Assembly: GCA_045601405.1 (NCBI GenBank)
Contig: JAZRZO010000022.1
Coordinates: 1-22,813, forward strand
Reading direction: 5' to 3'
DNA from: RGIG5612 sp045601405
GTDB lineage: Bacteria > Bacillota > Clostridia > Lachnospirales > Lachnospiraceae
DNA length: 22,813 nucleotides
Each line of letters begins with the position of its first letter. Position 1 is the first letter of the stretch. The notes under the pieces are model-generated. The model had not been told where the DNA came from, ran no database searches, and was given only the letters and a program-made list of their open reading frames with translations. This document shows positions 15,385 through 22,454 of the stretch, one piece after another. Made by a program: the position numbers and the translations under genes.

Positions 15385-16186
15385 AGTGAAGAATAATGCT
15401 CTGCTGGAGACAGCCGGAAGCTATGACGGAATTGATGCGATCATAGCTGATTTCGGCTGTTCAGAGGACACTCTCCTGGCTGCCGCGGAAAAGTATCCAA
15501 AGAGGAGGATATATATTCAGCTCCCTGATGTATTAAGGGAAAAGCGGGCGGAGTCTGTTGAAAAAATGGCAGAGAGGGCAATGCGTTTTGACGGTGTTGT
15601 TATAAAAAACCTTGATGAAACAGGTCTTATCAGGAAAATACTAAATGGAGCGGAGAAGAAGACAGAGGTAATAGGAGATGTATTCCTGTACGCATATAAT
15701 TCATCTGCTGTCGCCTTTTACAAACAGCTTTTTGCAGATATGAGGTTTATAGCGTCTGATGAGATCAGCGACAGAGAGCTTGGAGCAATGATAAGAAAAT
15801 GCGAAGAAAAAGGCCTGGCCTCAGGAGAAGACTTCATATACAAGGCGTACGGATATCAGCCATTGATGATAACCGATCAGTGCATCAACAGAACTTACGC
15901 AGGATGTATGAACCCGCTGATGAGATTCATGGATAAAAAAAACAATGACTTCTATGTGACAAGTGAATGCGGCCAGTGTTACGACATCATATATAACGGC
16001 CTGCCGACGTTCATGCCGGAGCCTGCAGGGGAATTAAAAGAAATGATACCGCATATTCTTTTAGACTTCACAATTGAAAGTACCGAAAAGATGGTAGAGG
16101 TTCTGAATCATTTTCTTGAGGGAAAAGCATTGGCGCTGAAAGCCAACGCATATACACGAGGTCACCACTTAAAGGGCTGCTGGTAA
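15365..16186 (+). CDS. U32 protein C-terminal part, separate overlapping frame
   Basis: This 273-residue frame corresponds to the last module of long U32 proteins: a TIM-barrel-like segment (IDAIIADFGCSEDTLL, IYIQLPDVLREKR, VIGDVFLYAYNSSA) and the conserved cysteine-rich end (YGYQPLMITDQC, RTYAGC, SECGQCYDIIYNG). In relatives this is one polypeptide with the preceding gene. Here it overlaps that gene by 20 bases in the +1 frame. AGGGAGG (15352-15358) lies six bases before a TTG at 15365, so it can be translated on its own by coupling. Alternatives are a genuine frameshift mutation or programmed frameshifting within 15365-15381. No slippery heptamer is apparent. Confidence 0.8.
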   Translation: MGDIIVRVKNNALLETAGSYDGIDAIIADFGCSEDTLLAAAEKYPKRRIYIQLPDVLREKRAESVEKMAERAMRFDGVVIKNLDETGLIRKILNGAEKKTEVIGDVFLYAYNSSAVAFYKQLFADMRFIASDEISDRELGAMIRKCEEKGLASGEDFIYKAYGYQPLMITDQCINRTYAGCMNPLMRFMDKKNNDFYVTSECGQCYDIIYNGLPTFMPEPAGELKEMIPHILLDFTIESTEKMVEVLNHFLEGKALALKANAYTRGHHLKGCW

Positions 16187-16202
16187 CAAGGGTTTATTCA
16201 AA

Positions 16203-16286
16203 TGCGGATAACAGGAGTTGAACCTGCATGAGTGTTACCTCACATGGACCTGAACCATGCGCGTCTGCCTATTCCGCCATATCCGC
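16203..16286 (-). tRNA. tRNA-Leu, anticodon CAG
   Basis: Read on the minus strand, the 84-base gene has a 7-bp acceptor stem (GCGGATA with TATCCGC) and an anticodon stem CATGG/CCATG. The loop TTCAGGT gives anticodon CAG. The long class II variable arm is TGAG-GTAACA-CTCA, and the T loop is TTCAACT. Discriminator base A identifies leucine. The 3' CCA is not encoded. It converges on the U32 gene, 16 bases from its stop. Confidence 0.95.
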
Positions 16287-16313
16287 GTATGCTGAAGCTG
16301 TCAGCGAAGAACA

Positions 16314-16342
16314 TATTAACATAAAAGTGATGTGATTGCCAA
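16314..16342 (-). promoter_or_regulatory. Promoter of tRNA-Leu
   Basis: On the minus strand TTGGCA (16342-16337), a 17-base spacer and TTAATA (16319-16314) lie about 28 bases before the mature tRNA 5' end. Confidence 0.5.
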
Positions 16343-16414
16343 CTTTTATTATGAGGCGCGACCCTGTTTTTTTATAAGCGTAAATTCCCAAGGTTATATA
16401 TCCGAAAATAGTTG

Positions 16415-16444
16415 TTGACAAGTCTGACGTTGCTGTCATAAAAT
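16415..16444 (+). promoter_or_regulatory. rpsT: Promoter of rpsT
   Basis: Consensus TTGACA (16415-16420) and TAAAAT (16439-16444) are separated by 18 bases. Transcription would begin near 16451. Confidence 0.75.
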
Positions 16445-16450
16445 GTTTTT

Positions 16451-16561
16451 TGCTCGTATCAGGGAAAGTCCGCATGCCTGAACGGGAGTAGAGCTTTGGT
16501 TTCCCAACACTCTCTCGGGGAAAAGAAGCGAAAGCATATTGCAAAATGTGGAGGTATCAAA
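16451..16561 (+). promoter_or_regulatory. Potentially structured rpsT leader
   Basis: The leader of about 110 bases can form a stem TCAGG/CCTGA (16459-16463 with 16477-16481) within an outer GCTC/GAGC pairing (16452-16455 with 16491-16494). A second stem is TTTCCC/GGGAAA (16500-16505 with 16518-16523). S20 synthesis is known to be autoregulated at translation in E. coli, so a regulatory leader is plausible. I recognise no described family here. Confidence 0.35.
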
Positions 16562-16825
16562 TTGGCTAACATTAAATCTGCAAAGAAAAGGATCCTTGTA
16601 AACCAGAAGAGAGCTGAAAGGAACAAGGCGGTAAGATCAAGAGTGAAAACTTCCGTAAAGAAGGTTTACGCCGCAATAGAGTCCGGCAGCAAGGCTGATG
16701 CTCAGGAGGCATTAAGACTCGCCACAGTTGAACTCGATAAGGCTCAGACAAAAGGCGTGTATCATAAGAACATGACAAGTCGCAAGGTTTCCAGAATGGC
16801 CAAAGCTGTTAATTCGATGGAATAG
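16562..16825 (+). CDS. rpsT: 30S ribosomal protein S20 (bS20)
   Basis: The product is 87 residues, very basic and helical: ANIKSAKKRILVNQKRAERN, then RVKTSVKKVYAAIESG and a C-terminal helix ending RMAKAVNSME. S20 binds 16S rRNA in the body of the small subunit. The start is a TTG at 16562, eight bases after GGAGG; the protein family begins (M)ANIKSAKKR, and no ATG fits. A non-AUG start in rpsT is also known in E. coli, where it contributes to autoregulation. The frame is open further upstream to 16496, but that part is leader. It is a single-gene unit with its own promoter and terminator. Confidence 0.96.
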   Translation: MANIKSAKKRILVNQKRAERNKAVRSRVKTSVKKVYAAIESGSKADAQEALRLATVELDKAQTKGVYHKNMTSRKVSRMAKAVNSME

Positions 16826-16853
16826 CCTGAAACAGCAAGATAACAAAAATCCG

Positions 16854-16887
16854 AAAAAGCAGTTCACTTATGTGAAGTGCTTTTTTT
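16854..16887 (+). terminator. Terminator of rpsT
   Basis: AAAAGCA-G-TTCAC (ending at 16867) pairs with GTGAA-G-TGCTTTT (from 16872) with one G-G mismatch and a TTAT loop, followed by a seven-T run. Confidence 0.85.
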
Positions 16888-16985
16888 CTGCCAAAGCGTT
16901 GAAAAAAATTTCCGGAGATTTTAAAATATATCATATTGCTGAAAGACGGCTTTTGCCGGGTATAGGAAATATAAGGAGGATAATG

Positions 16986-17546
16986 ATGATAAGCAATCCG
17001 GTGATAGATAATATGAGATCCAGATTCAGCTGCAGGAAGTATAAAGCTGATCCTGTGGAAAGAGAAAAGATCGAGGCTGTTCTTGAGGCTGCGAAATACG
17101 CGGCATCCGGACATAATATGCAGGCATGGCACTTTACGGTCATAACTACCGGGGAAGGAAAAAAGGAACTGCTTGATGCTGTCGGGCCGGAGCCGCCCGA
17201 GTTTAAAAAACTGGCTCCGAAGGGAGCGACATGGCCGTTCCCGTCAGATTTCTTCGGTGCTCCCGTGGTGATAATGGTATCTTATGATCCAAAGGCGCCG
17301 TGGCCCGATGCGGGAGCGTTTATGGCAGCGGGAAACATTATGAATGCTGCGGAATCTCTTGGCCTTTCCGCATGCGGACTTACGGTTCTCTCAAATGATG
17401 TGTTCCGCACGGAAGAAACATCAAAAAACAAGTCGAAATTTATTCCGGAGGGATACCGGCTATACCTCTCGATGGTACTTGGATATCCGGAGGTGAAGCC
17501 GGCTAAGAGGTCTCCGCGACGCGAAAACGTTGAAACATGGCTGTAA
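16986..17546 (+). CDS. Nitroreductase-family flavoprotein
   Basis: This 186-residue FMN-dependent oxidoreductase has the family's N-terminal R-S-x-R segment (NMRSRFSCRKYKADPV), the EAAKYAASGHNMQAWHFTVI block that contacts FMN, and the C-terminal GLSACGLTVL and LSMVLGYPEVKPAK signatures. Such dimers reduce nitro compounds or quinones with NAD(P)H; the natural substrate is unknown. AAGGAGG (16973-16979) lies six bases before the ATG at 16986, which is preferred over an ATG at 16983. No dedicated promoter is obvious; it sits about 100 bases after the rpsT terminator and converges on the hydrogenase remnant. The frame is complete. Confidence 0.88.
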   Translation: MISNPVIDNMRSRFSCRKYKADPVEREKIEAVLEAAKYAASGHNMQAWHFTVITTGEGKKELLDAVGPEPPEFKKLAPKGATWPFPSDFFGAPVVIMVSYDPKAPWPDAGAFMAAGNIMNAAESLGLSACGLTVLSNDVFRTEETSKNKSKFIPEGYRLYLSMVLGYPEVKPAKRSPRRENVETWL

Positions 17547-17587
17547 AATAAGTATGTCTTAAACATAACACCTCCGTCTTCAGCGGG

Positions 17588-18315
17588 CTAAAGCCTCTGA
17601 CGGGGCTGTCCTCCGCCGTTTGCACAACCACCCGGACAGCACATAACTTCAATAAAGTGATAATTCTTTTCACCGTTCTTTACCATATTAGGAACCTTGT
17701 TGGCGTTGGCGGTTCCGGAGCATACACAGACATTGACATCCATGCCCGCAACATTGTATGTTGCCTCCTTTATTCCCTCCGTACCGCGTACATCCATAAA
17801 GTCGGGATCGGCAAGTTCCCCGCCTGTGAGTTTTCGACAGCGGTACGGAGTGCTGCCTCCATAACTCCGCCTGTGGCGCCGAAGATAACGCCGGCACCGG
17901 AAGACTTTCCCGGAGGGTCGTCAAACTCCGCCTCTTCTGCCGGCGAAGAAAAGTCGATGTTTGCCCGTTTGATCATCCTCGCAAGCTCTCTGGTGGTAAG
18001 GGCAAAGTCGACATCAGGAACATCATTTGCTGACTGATCGTCTTTGCCGATTTCAAATTTCTTTGCTGTGCATGGCATGATGCTTACCATAACGATGTCT
18101 TTGGGATCAACGCCGGCTTTCTCTGCGTAATATGATTTAGCTACAGCGCCAAACATCTGATGGGGAGACTTACAGCTCGACAGATTTTCGAGCATATCCG
18201 GATGATAGTGTTCGCAATATTTAACCCATCCGGGTGAACATGATGTGATAAGCGGGAGTGTGCCGCCGTCCTGTATTCTTCGGATAAATTCATTCAAAGG
18301 CCGCAGTCTACGCAT
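17588..18315 (-). pseudogene. [FeFe] hydrogenase catalytic subunit (HndD/HydA type), decayed
   Basis: Hydrogenase H-cluster motifs survive in two frames: L1 as TSCSPGW, L2 as MPCTAKKFE, and L3 as EVMCCPGGCANGGGQP. An intact enzyme is 450-600 residues and reduces protons or oxidises H2 with ferredoxin/NAD(P). Here the N-terminal ferredoxin domains and the start of the H domain are missing, and the sequence begins at RPLNEFIRRIQDGGTLP, joined directly to the preceding gene. Near 17800-17815 a frameshift separates GNLP from DPDFMDVRGTEG. The end after GGGQP is replaced by RQRL and a stop. The second L1 cysteine, an H-cluster ligand in known enzymes, is serine. It cannot encode an active hydrogenase. 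Confidence 0.9.
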
Positions 18316-19676
18316 TTATGCGGGTTGATATTGTAGTGGAGCAGATCCTTGCAGACGCCGGCGGGGCATCTCTTGTTCCTGATATGCGCCTCGTATTCAT
18401 CGCGGAAATAGCGGAGGGTGGAAAGAACAGGGTTGGGGGCTGTCTGCCCCAGACCGCAGAGAGCGTCTTCTTTTATATAAAGAGCAAGGTCGTCGAGGTG
18501 CTTCAGGTCAGTCATATTGGCCTGACCATTGCAGATCTTTTTCATGATCTCCAGAAGGCGGGTGGTACCGATGCGGCAGGGGGTACATTTGCCGCAGGAC
18601 TCATCAACTGTGAATTCGAGGAAGAATTTAGCGATATCAACCATGCAGTTATCCTCATCCATTACGATCAGTCCGCCGGAGCCCATCATGGAGCCTATGG
18701 AAATAAGGTTGTCATAGTCGATAGGGATATCATAGTTTTCAGCAGATATGCACCCGCCGGAAGGTCCGCCGGTTTGGGCAGCCTTGAACTTTTTGCCACC
18801 GGGTATCCCGTCGCCTATCTCTTCTATTACCTCGCGCAGGGTAGTTCCGAGTTCTATTTCTACAAGGCCTGTGTTGTTGACCTTGCCGCCAAGCGCGAAG
18901 ACCTTTGTTCCCCTGGATCTTTCCGTGCCAATTGGAAAGAACCAGTCAGCACCGTTTATGATGATACGCGGGATATTGGCCCATGTCTCTACATTATTAA
19001 GGATGGTGGGCTTTCCGAAAAGGCCCTTAACGGTCGGGAATGGAGGCCGGGGACGGGGTTCACCCCTGTTTCCTTCGATGGATGTCATAAGCGCGATTTC
19101 CTCGCCGCAGACAAACGCGCCGGAGCCGAGCCTTAATCCTATATCAAAGCTGAAATCTGTTCCGAAGATATTATCGCCAAGAACAACTTGCTCTTTTGCC
19201 TGGTCAATGGCAATGCCAAGGCGCTCTATAGAGGTAGGATATTCAGCCCTTACATATATATAGCCCTGTGAGGCTCCAATGGCATAACCGGCAATAGCCA
19301 TGGCTTCAAGCACAGCGTGAGGGTCACCCTCGAGCACGGCTCTGCCCATGAAAGCTCCGGGGTCGCCCTCGTCCGCGTTGCAGCAGACATATTTCTGAAC
19401 CCCGCCTCGCTTTCCGCTGGCAAAATTCCATTTGGGGCCTGTGGAAAAGTCTGCGCCGCCGCGGCCTCTCAGGCCGGAATTCAGCATAGTCCTGATAACG
19501 TCGTCAGGATTCATTTCAGTCAGTGCTTTTCCCAGTGCCCGGTATCCGTCGGCCGCGATATATTCATCAATGCTCTCGGGGGCGATAACTCCGCAGTTTC
19601 TTAAGGCAATCCTTGTCTGCTTTTTGTAAAGCACTGTATCCTCAAGACTCCATGCGTGTCCGGTTCTGCGGTTCAA
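18294..19676 (-). pseudogene. NuoF-like hydrogenase subunit (HndC/HydB type), both ends lost
   Basis: The 460-codon core is the flavin and NADH-binding subunit of bifurcating or NAD(P)-linked hydrogenases: LRNCGVI, a nucleotide loop GLRGRGGADFSTGPKW (68-83), CNADEGDPGAFM, and the Fe-S motif ESCGKCTPCRIGTTRL. The N-terminal thioredoxin-like [2Fe-2S] domain (about 120 residues) is missing; the frame begins abruptly near NRRTGHAWSLEDTVLYKKQ with only a TTG candidate. The C-terminal 2[4Fe-4S] domain stops after its first half-motif, NPHKCVDCG. In the nucleotide loop the usual G-F-P is D-F-S, and the usual L-K-W is P-K-W. Frame retention over 460 codons points to recent decay, or to a truncated product. 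Confidence 0.85.
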
Positions 19677-19728
19677 GAACAGATGAGATGACGCGTTCCC
19701 TGATGCTGCTAAGATCTTGTAATTTCAT
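19642..19728 (-). pseudogene. 5' fragment of an HndB-like [2Fe-2S] protein
   Basis: After GGAGGAGA an ATG at 19728 opens MKLQDLSSIRERVISSVLEP, which resembles the first helix of the 120-residue thioredoxin-like ferredoxin (HndB type) that normally lies between the NuoE- and NuoF-like genes. After about 18 codons the DNA continues as NuoF-like sequence in another frame and the HndB frame stops at 19642. The assignment rests on position and a short match, so it could equally be the N terminus of the NuoF-like gene itself. Confidence 0.5.
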
Positions 19729-19739
19729 CGTATCTCCTC

Positions 19740-19978
19740 CTATCTGTATTTTTCAAGAATGGCATCGATCTCGGCAGGCGTTACACGCCCGTAGACATCA
19801 TCATTAACAAGCATGACAGGAGCAAGCCCGCACGCGTCGACGCAGCGGCAGGTGTCAAGGGAAAAGCTTCTGTCATGAGTGTACCTTTTTCATCTTTGTT
19901 CTTTTCAATAATGTCCAGAAGCTGGTCCATCAGAACCCGGTCATTATCAAAAGGTAAAGGGGTTTGTGCTGTACTCAT
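19740..19978 (-). pseudogene. NuoE-like hydrogenase subunit (HndA/HydC type), internal deletion
   Basis: The first 35 codons (MSTAQTPLPFDNDRVLMDQL to DEKGTLM) match the start of NuoE-like [2Fe-2S] subunits. Near 19860-19880 the sequence jumps, with a frame change, to the C-terminal part: SFSLDTCRCVDACGLAPVML, then NDDVYGRVTPAEIDAILEKY and stop at 19740. About 70-100 residues, including the first two cluster cysteines, are gone. The second cysteine pair survives but the usual glycine in CVGAC is aspartate. AGGAGG lies upstream. It heads the remnant operon NuoE-HndB-NuoF-HydA. Confidence 0.85.
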
Positions 19979-20187
19979 GATGTCCTCCTAAGTAAAATGA
20001 TTTCAGTATTGTATTTTTTAAATACATCGGCCAGATGTTAGCATGATAGAAACATAATAGAAACCATTGATATTTTTTTAACACCGTTTTAGGCTGTTAA
20101 GCGATAAAAATCGTATTATTGTTGATGAGATCAGTGCTTTTTCACTCGTATAACAGGCAGGGAACCTGAATGCGGCGTAAGAAGGTG
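19979..20187. other. Divergent spacer between hydrogenase remnant and pyrophosphatase
   Basis: There is no gene here. Visible structures are TGTATTT/AAATACA (20010-20027 region, possibly near the old hydrogenase promoter), TTAACA (20078-20083) facing TGTTAA (20095-20100) with an 11-base gap, and a small hairpin AGTG/CACT near 20133-20145. None can be assigned to a known regulator. Confidence 0.3.
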
Positions 20188-20215
20188 TTGACTTTTTGCT
20201 GATATGTCTTAAAAT
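20188..20215 (+). promoter_or_regulatory. hppA: Promoter of the pyrophosphatase gene
   Basis: TTGACT (20188-20193), a 16-base spacer and TAAAAT (20210-20215) lie upstream of a leader of about 40 bases with AAAGGAGAG as ribosome site. Confidence 0.65.
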
Positions 20216-20262
20216 TGAGTGGTTAAAAAGGTGACAATAATAAAAAAAGGAGAGAATTCAAC

Positions 20263-22335
20263 ATGGATGCATTAATGTGGTGCGGAATCGGCGCAGGCGC
20301 GCTTGCTCTGATCTATGCGATCATACTCGCTGTTGTCGTTTCCAAAAAAGATGCCGGCACTGACAAGATGAAAGAGATCGCCAAGGCTATCTCAGACGGT
20401 GCGAAGGCATTTCTTTTTTCCGAGTATAAGATACTCGTGGTGTTCGTAATTGTTTTAGGGGTTATTCTTGGATTTGCCATCAGCTGGACAACAGCTCTTT
20501 GCTTCCTTGTCGGCGCTGTTTTCTCAGTGCTTGCCGGCTATGTGGGAATGAGTGTGGCAACAAAGGCTAATGTAAGGACAGCAAACGCTGCAAGGACACA
20601 AGGCATGAACGGTGCTCTTAGCGTAGCATTTAAGGGTGGCGCTGTTATGGGTATGTGCGTTGCAGGTCTTGGCTGCCTTGGAGTAAGCGCGATCTATTTC
20701 ATTACAAAAGATGTAAATGTTATGTTCGGCTTCTCGCTCGGAGCTTCCTCTATAGCGCTCTTTGCCCGTGTTGGTGGCGGTATCTACACTAAAGCCGCAG
20801 ACGTAGGCGCTGACCTTGTAGGCAAGGTTGAAGCAGGTATCCCGGAGGACGATCCCCGTAACCCCGCCGTTATCGCTGATAATGTTGGTGATAATGTCGG
20901 CGATGTTGCAGGTATGGGTGCAGACCTCTTTGAGTCTTATGTAGGTTCTCTTATATCTGCTCTTACCCTCGGTGTCGCATGGGTAACACAAAATTTAGAT
21001 AAAACAGTGGAAGCGGCTGTTTTTGATTCCTATGTATTATTCCCGGTGCTCATTTCAGCGATCGGTCTTATAGCTTCCATCGTCGGCACACTTTTTGTTC
21101 GCACAAAGGAAGGAAAGAACCCGCAGACGGCCCTGAATGTCGGAACCTATGTTTCGGCTGCAGTTGTTATCATCGCGGCGTTCCTTGTTTCCATATTCTT
21201 CCTTAACAGCGTAAAGCCGGCTGTGGCTGTACTGGCCGGTATTGTGGTGGGTCTTCTCATAGGTACACTGACAGAAGTATATACATCTGAAAGATTCAAA
21301 TCTGTTAAAGAGATCGCGAAGCAGTCAGAGACCGGAGCCGCAACTACGATAATCTCAGGTCTTTCTGTTGGTATGAGATCAACGGTTCTTCCGATCATCA
21401 TGATCTGTATCGGAATCTTTGTTTCCTATATGCTGATGGGCGTATTCGGGATCGCTCTTGCGGCAGTTGGTATGCTTTCAACAACAGGCATCACCGTTGC
21501 TGTCGATGCTTACGGTCCGATAGCGGATAATGCCGGCGGTATAGCAGAGATGAGCGGACTTGATGAAAGTGTTCGTGAGATAACAGATCAGCTTGACTCC
21601 GTAGGTAATACAACTGCAGCTATCGGTAAGGGATTCGCGATCGGATCAGCAGCCCTTACAGCTCTGGCACTGTTCACATCCTTCGCGCAGAACGAGAAGG
21701 TTGTTCAGTTCTTCGGAGATGGTAAGTTTAAGATTGATATTCTGGATTCCAACGTAGTTATAGGTCTTCTTATCGGCGGTATGTTAACTTTCATTTTCTC
21801 AGCGCTGACAATGTCTTCTGTTTCAAAGGCAGCTAACCACATGATAGAGGAGGTTCGCCGCCAGTTCAGAGAGATACCGGGACTTCTTGACGGAAATGCT
21901 ACTCCGGATTACAAGACCTGTGTTGCGATCTCCACAAAGGCTGCATTAAGGCAGATGATCGTTCCCGCGGTGATCGCTATCGTTGCGCCTATCCTTGTGG
22001 GATTCCTCCTTGGTGTTGAAGCTCTTGGCGGACTCCTTGCAGGCGCTCTGGTAAGCGGTGTGCTCATGGCTATATTCATGAGTAACTCAGGCGGCGCGTG
22101 GGACAATGCAAAGAAATATATTGAAGGCGGAAAGCACGGCGGAAAGGGCAGTCCTGCTCATGCGGCAGCTGTTGTCGGTGATACGGTAGGTGATCCGTTC
22201 AAGGATACATCAGGACCGTCGATCAACATCCTCATCAAGCTGATGACGATCGTGTCGCTTGTATTCGTGCCTGCATTCATAAGTGTGTTTAACTCACTCG
22301 GATGCTCAAGCCTTCTTGAATTCTTCTTCAAATAA
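20263..22335 (+). CDS. hppA: Membrane-bound ion-pumping pyrophosphatase, K+-dependent type
   Basis: This enzyme couples hydrolysis of pyrophosphate to export of H+ or Na+ across the membrane. At 690 residues with about 16 hydrophobic segments it is full length. The substrate-binding acidic motifs are present: DVGADLVGKVE (from D180), the DNVGDNVGDVAGMGADLFES stretch, and the C-terminal GDTVGDPFKDTSGPS. In GNTTAAIGKGFA (448-459) alanine occupies the position where K+-independent pumps have lysine, so the enzyme should be of the K+-dependent class, which contains many Na+ pumps. The ion cannot be fixed by eye. It has its own promoter, and the ATG follows AGGAGAG by about seven bases. No T-tract terminator separates it from the IS that begins 45 bases downstream. 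Confidence 0.96.
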   Translation: MDALMWCGIGAGALALIYAIILAVVVSKKDAGTDKMKEIAKAISDGAKAFLFSEYKILVVFVIVLGVILGFAISWTTALCFLVGAVFSVLAGYVGMSVATKANVRTANAARTQGMNGALSVAFKGGAVMGMCVAGLGCLGVSAIYFITKDVNVMFGFSLGASSIALFARVGGGIYTKAADVGADLVGKVEAGIPEDDPRNPAVIADNVGDNVGDVAGMGADLFESYVGSLISALTLGVAWVTQNLDKTVEAAVFDSYVLFPVLISAIGLIASIVGTLFVRTKEGKNPQTALNVGTYVSAAVVIIAAFLVSIFFLNSVKPAVAVLAGIVVGLLIGTLTEVYTSERFKSVKEIAKQSETGAATTIISGLSVGMRSTVLPIIMICIGIFVSYMLMGVFGIALAAVGMLSTTGITVAVDAYGPIADNAGGIAEMSGLDESVREITDQLDSVGNTTAAIGKGFAIGSAALTALALFTSFAQNEKVVQFFGDGKFKIDILDSNVVIGLLIGGMLTFIFSALTMSSVSKAANHMIEEVRRQFREIPGLLDGNATPDYKTCVAISTKAALRQMIVPAVIAIVAPILVGFLLGVEALGGLLAGALVSGVLMAIFMSNSGGAWDNAKKYIEGGKHGGKGSPAHAAAVVGDTVGDPFKDTSGPSINILIKLMTIVSLVFVPAFISVFNSLGCSSLLEFFFK

Positions 22336-22345
22336 GACAGGGCTT

Positions 22346-22359
22346 GATCAATATTGATC
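22346..22359. repeat. Perfect palindrome after hppA
   Basis: GATCAATATTGATC is a 14-bp perfect palindrome 11 bases after the hppA stop. It lacks a T-tract and is too short and AT-rich for a strong terminator. It shares the ATTGATC half with the palindrome in the ddh leader. Confidence 0.4.
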
Positions 22360-22421
22360 GTGTTAAAGGAGCCGGAATGGTGTACTGCCCGTCAAGTGGA
22401 CAGTGAATAATTAAAAATCAG

Positions 22422-22451
22422 TTTCGCCAGTCGTGTTAGCGGCTGGCGAAA
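22422..22451. terminator. Bidirectional terminator at the IS end
   Basis: TTTCGCCAG (22422-22430) pairs with CTGGCGAAA (22443-22451). T-rich tracts follow on both strands (TTTTTA on plus, ATTTTTAATT on minus). It can stop transposase transcription outwards and hppA read-through inwards. Confidence 0.8.
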
Positions 22452-22454
22452 TTT

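Noticed and set aside
16496..16561. N-terminal extension of ribosomal protein S20 from 16496
   Set aside because: The extension precedes the ribosome site GGAGG and is absent from the S20 family, which begins at the TTG-coded residue.
18318..19604. Several long plus-strand frames opposite the NuoF-like gene
   Set aside because: They mirror a strongly conserved coding sequence on the minus strand and have no ribosome sites or family features.
20078..20100. TTAACA...TGTTAA as a Rex (NADH-responsive) operator
   Set aside because: Rex sites have the half-sites in the opposite order (TGTTAA then TTAACA) with a shorter gap.
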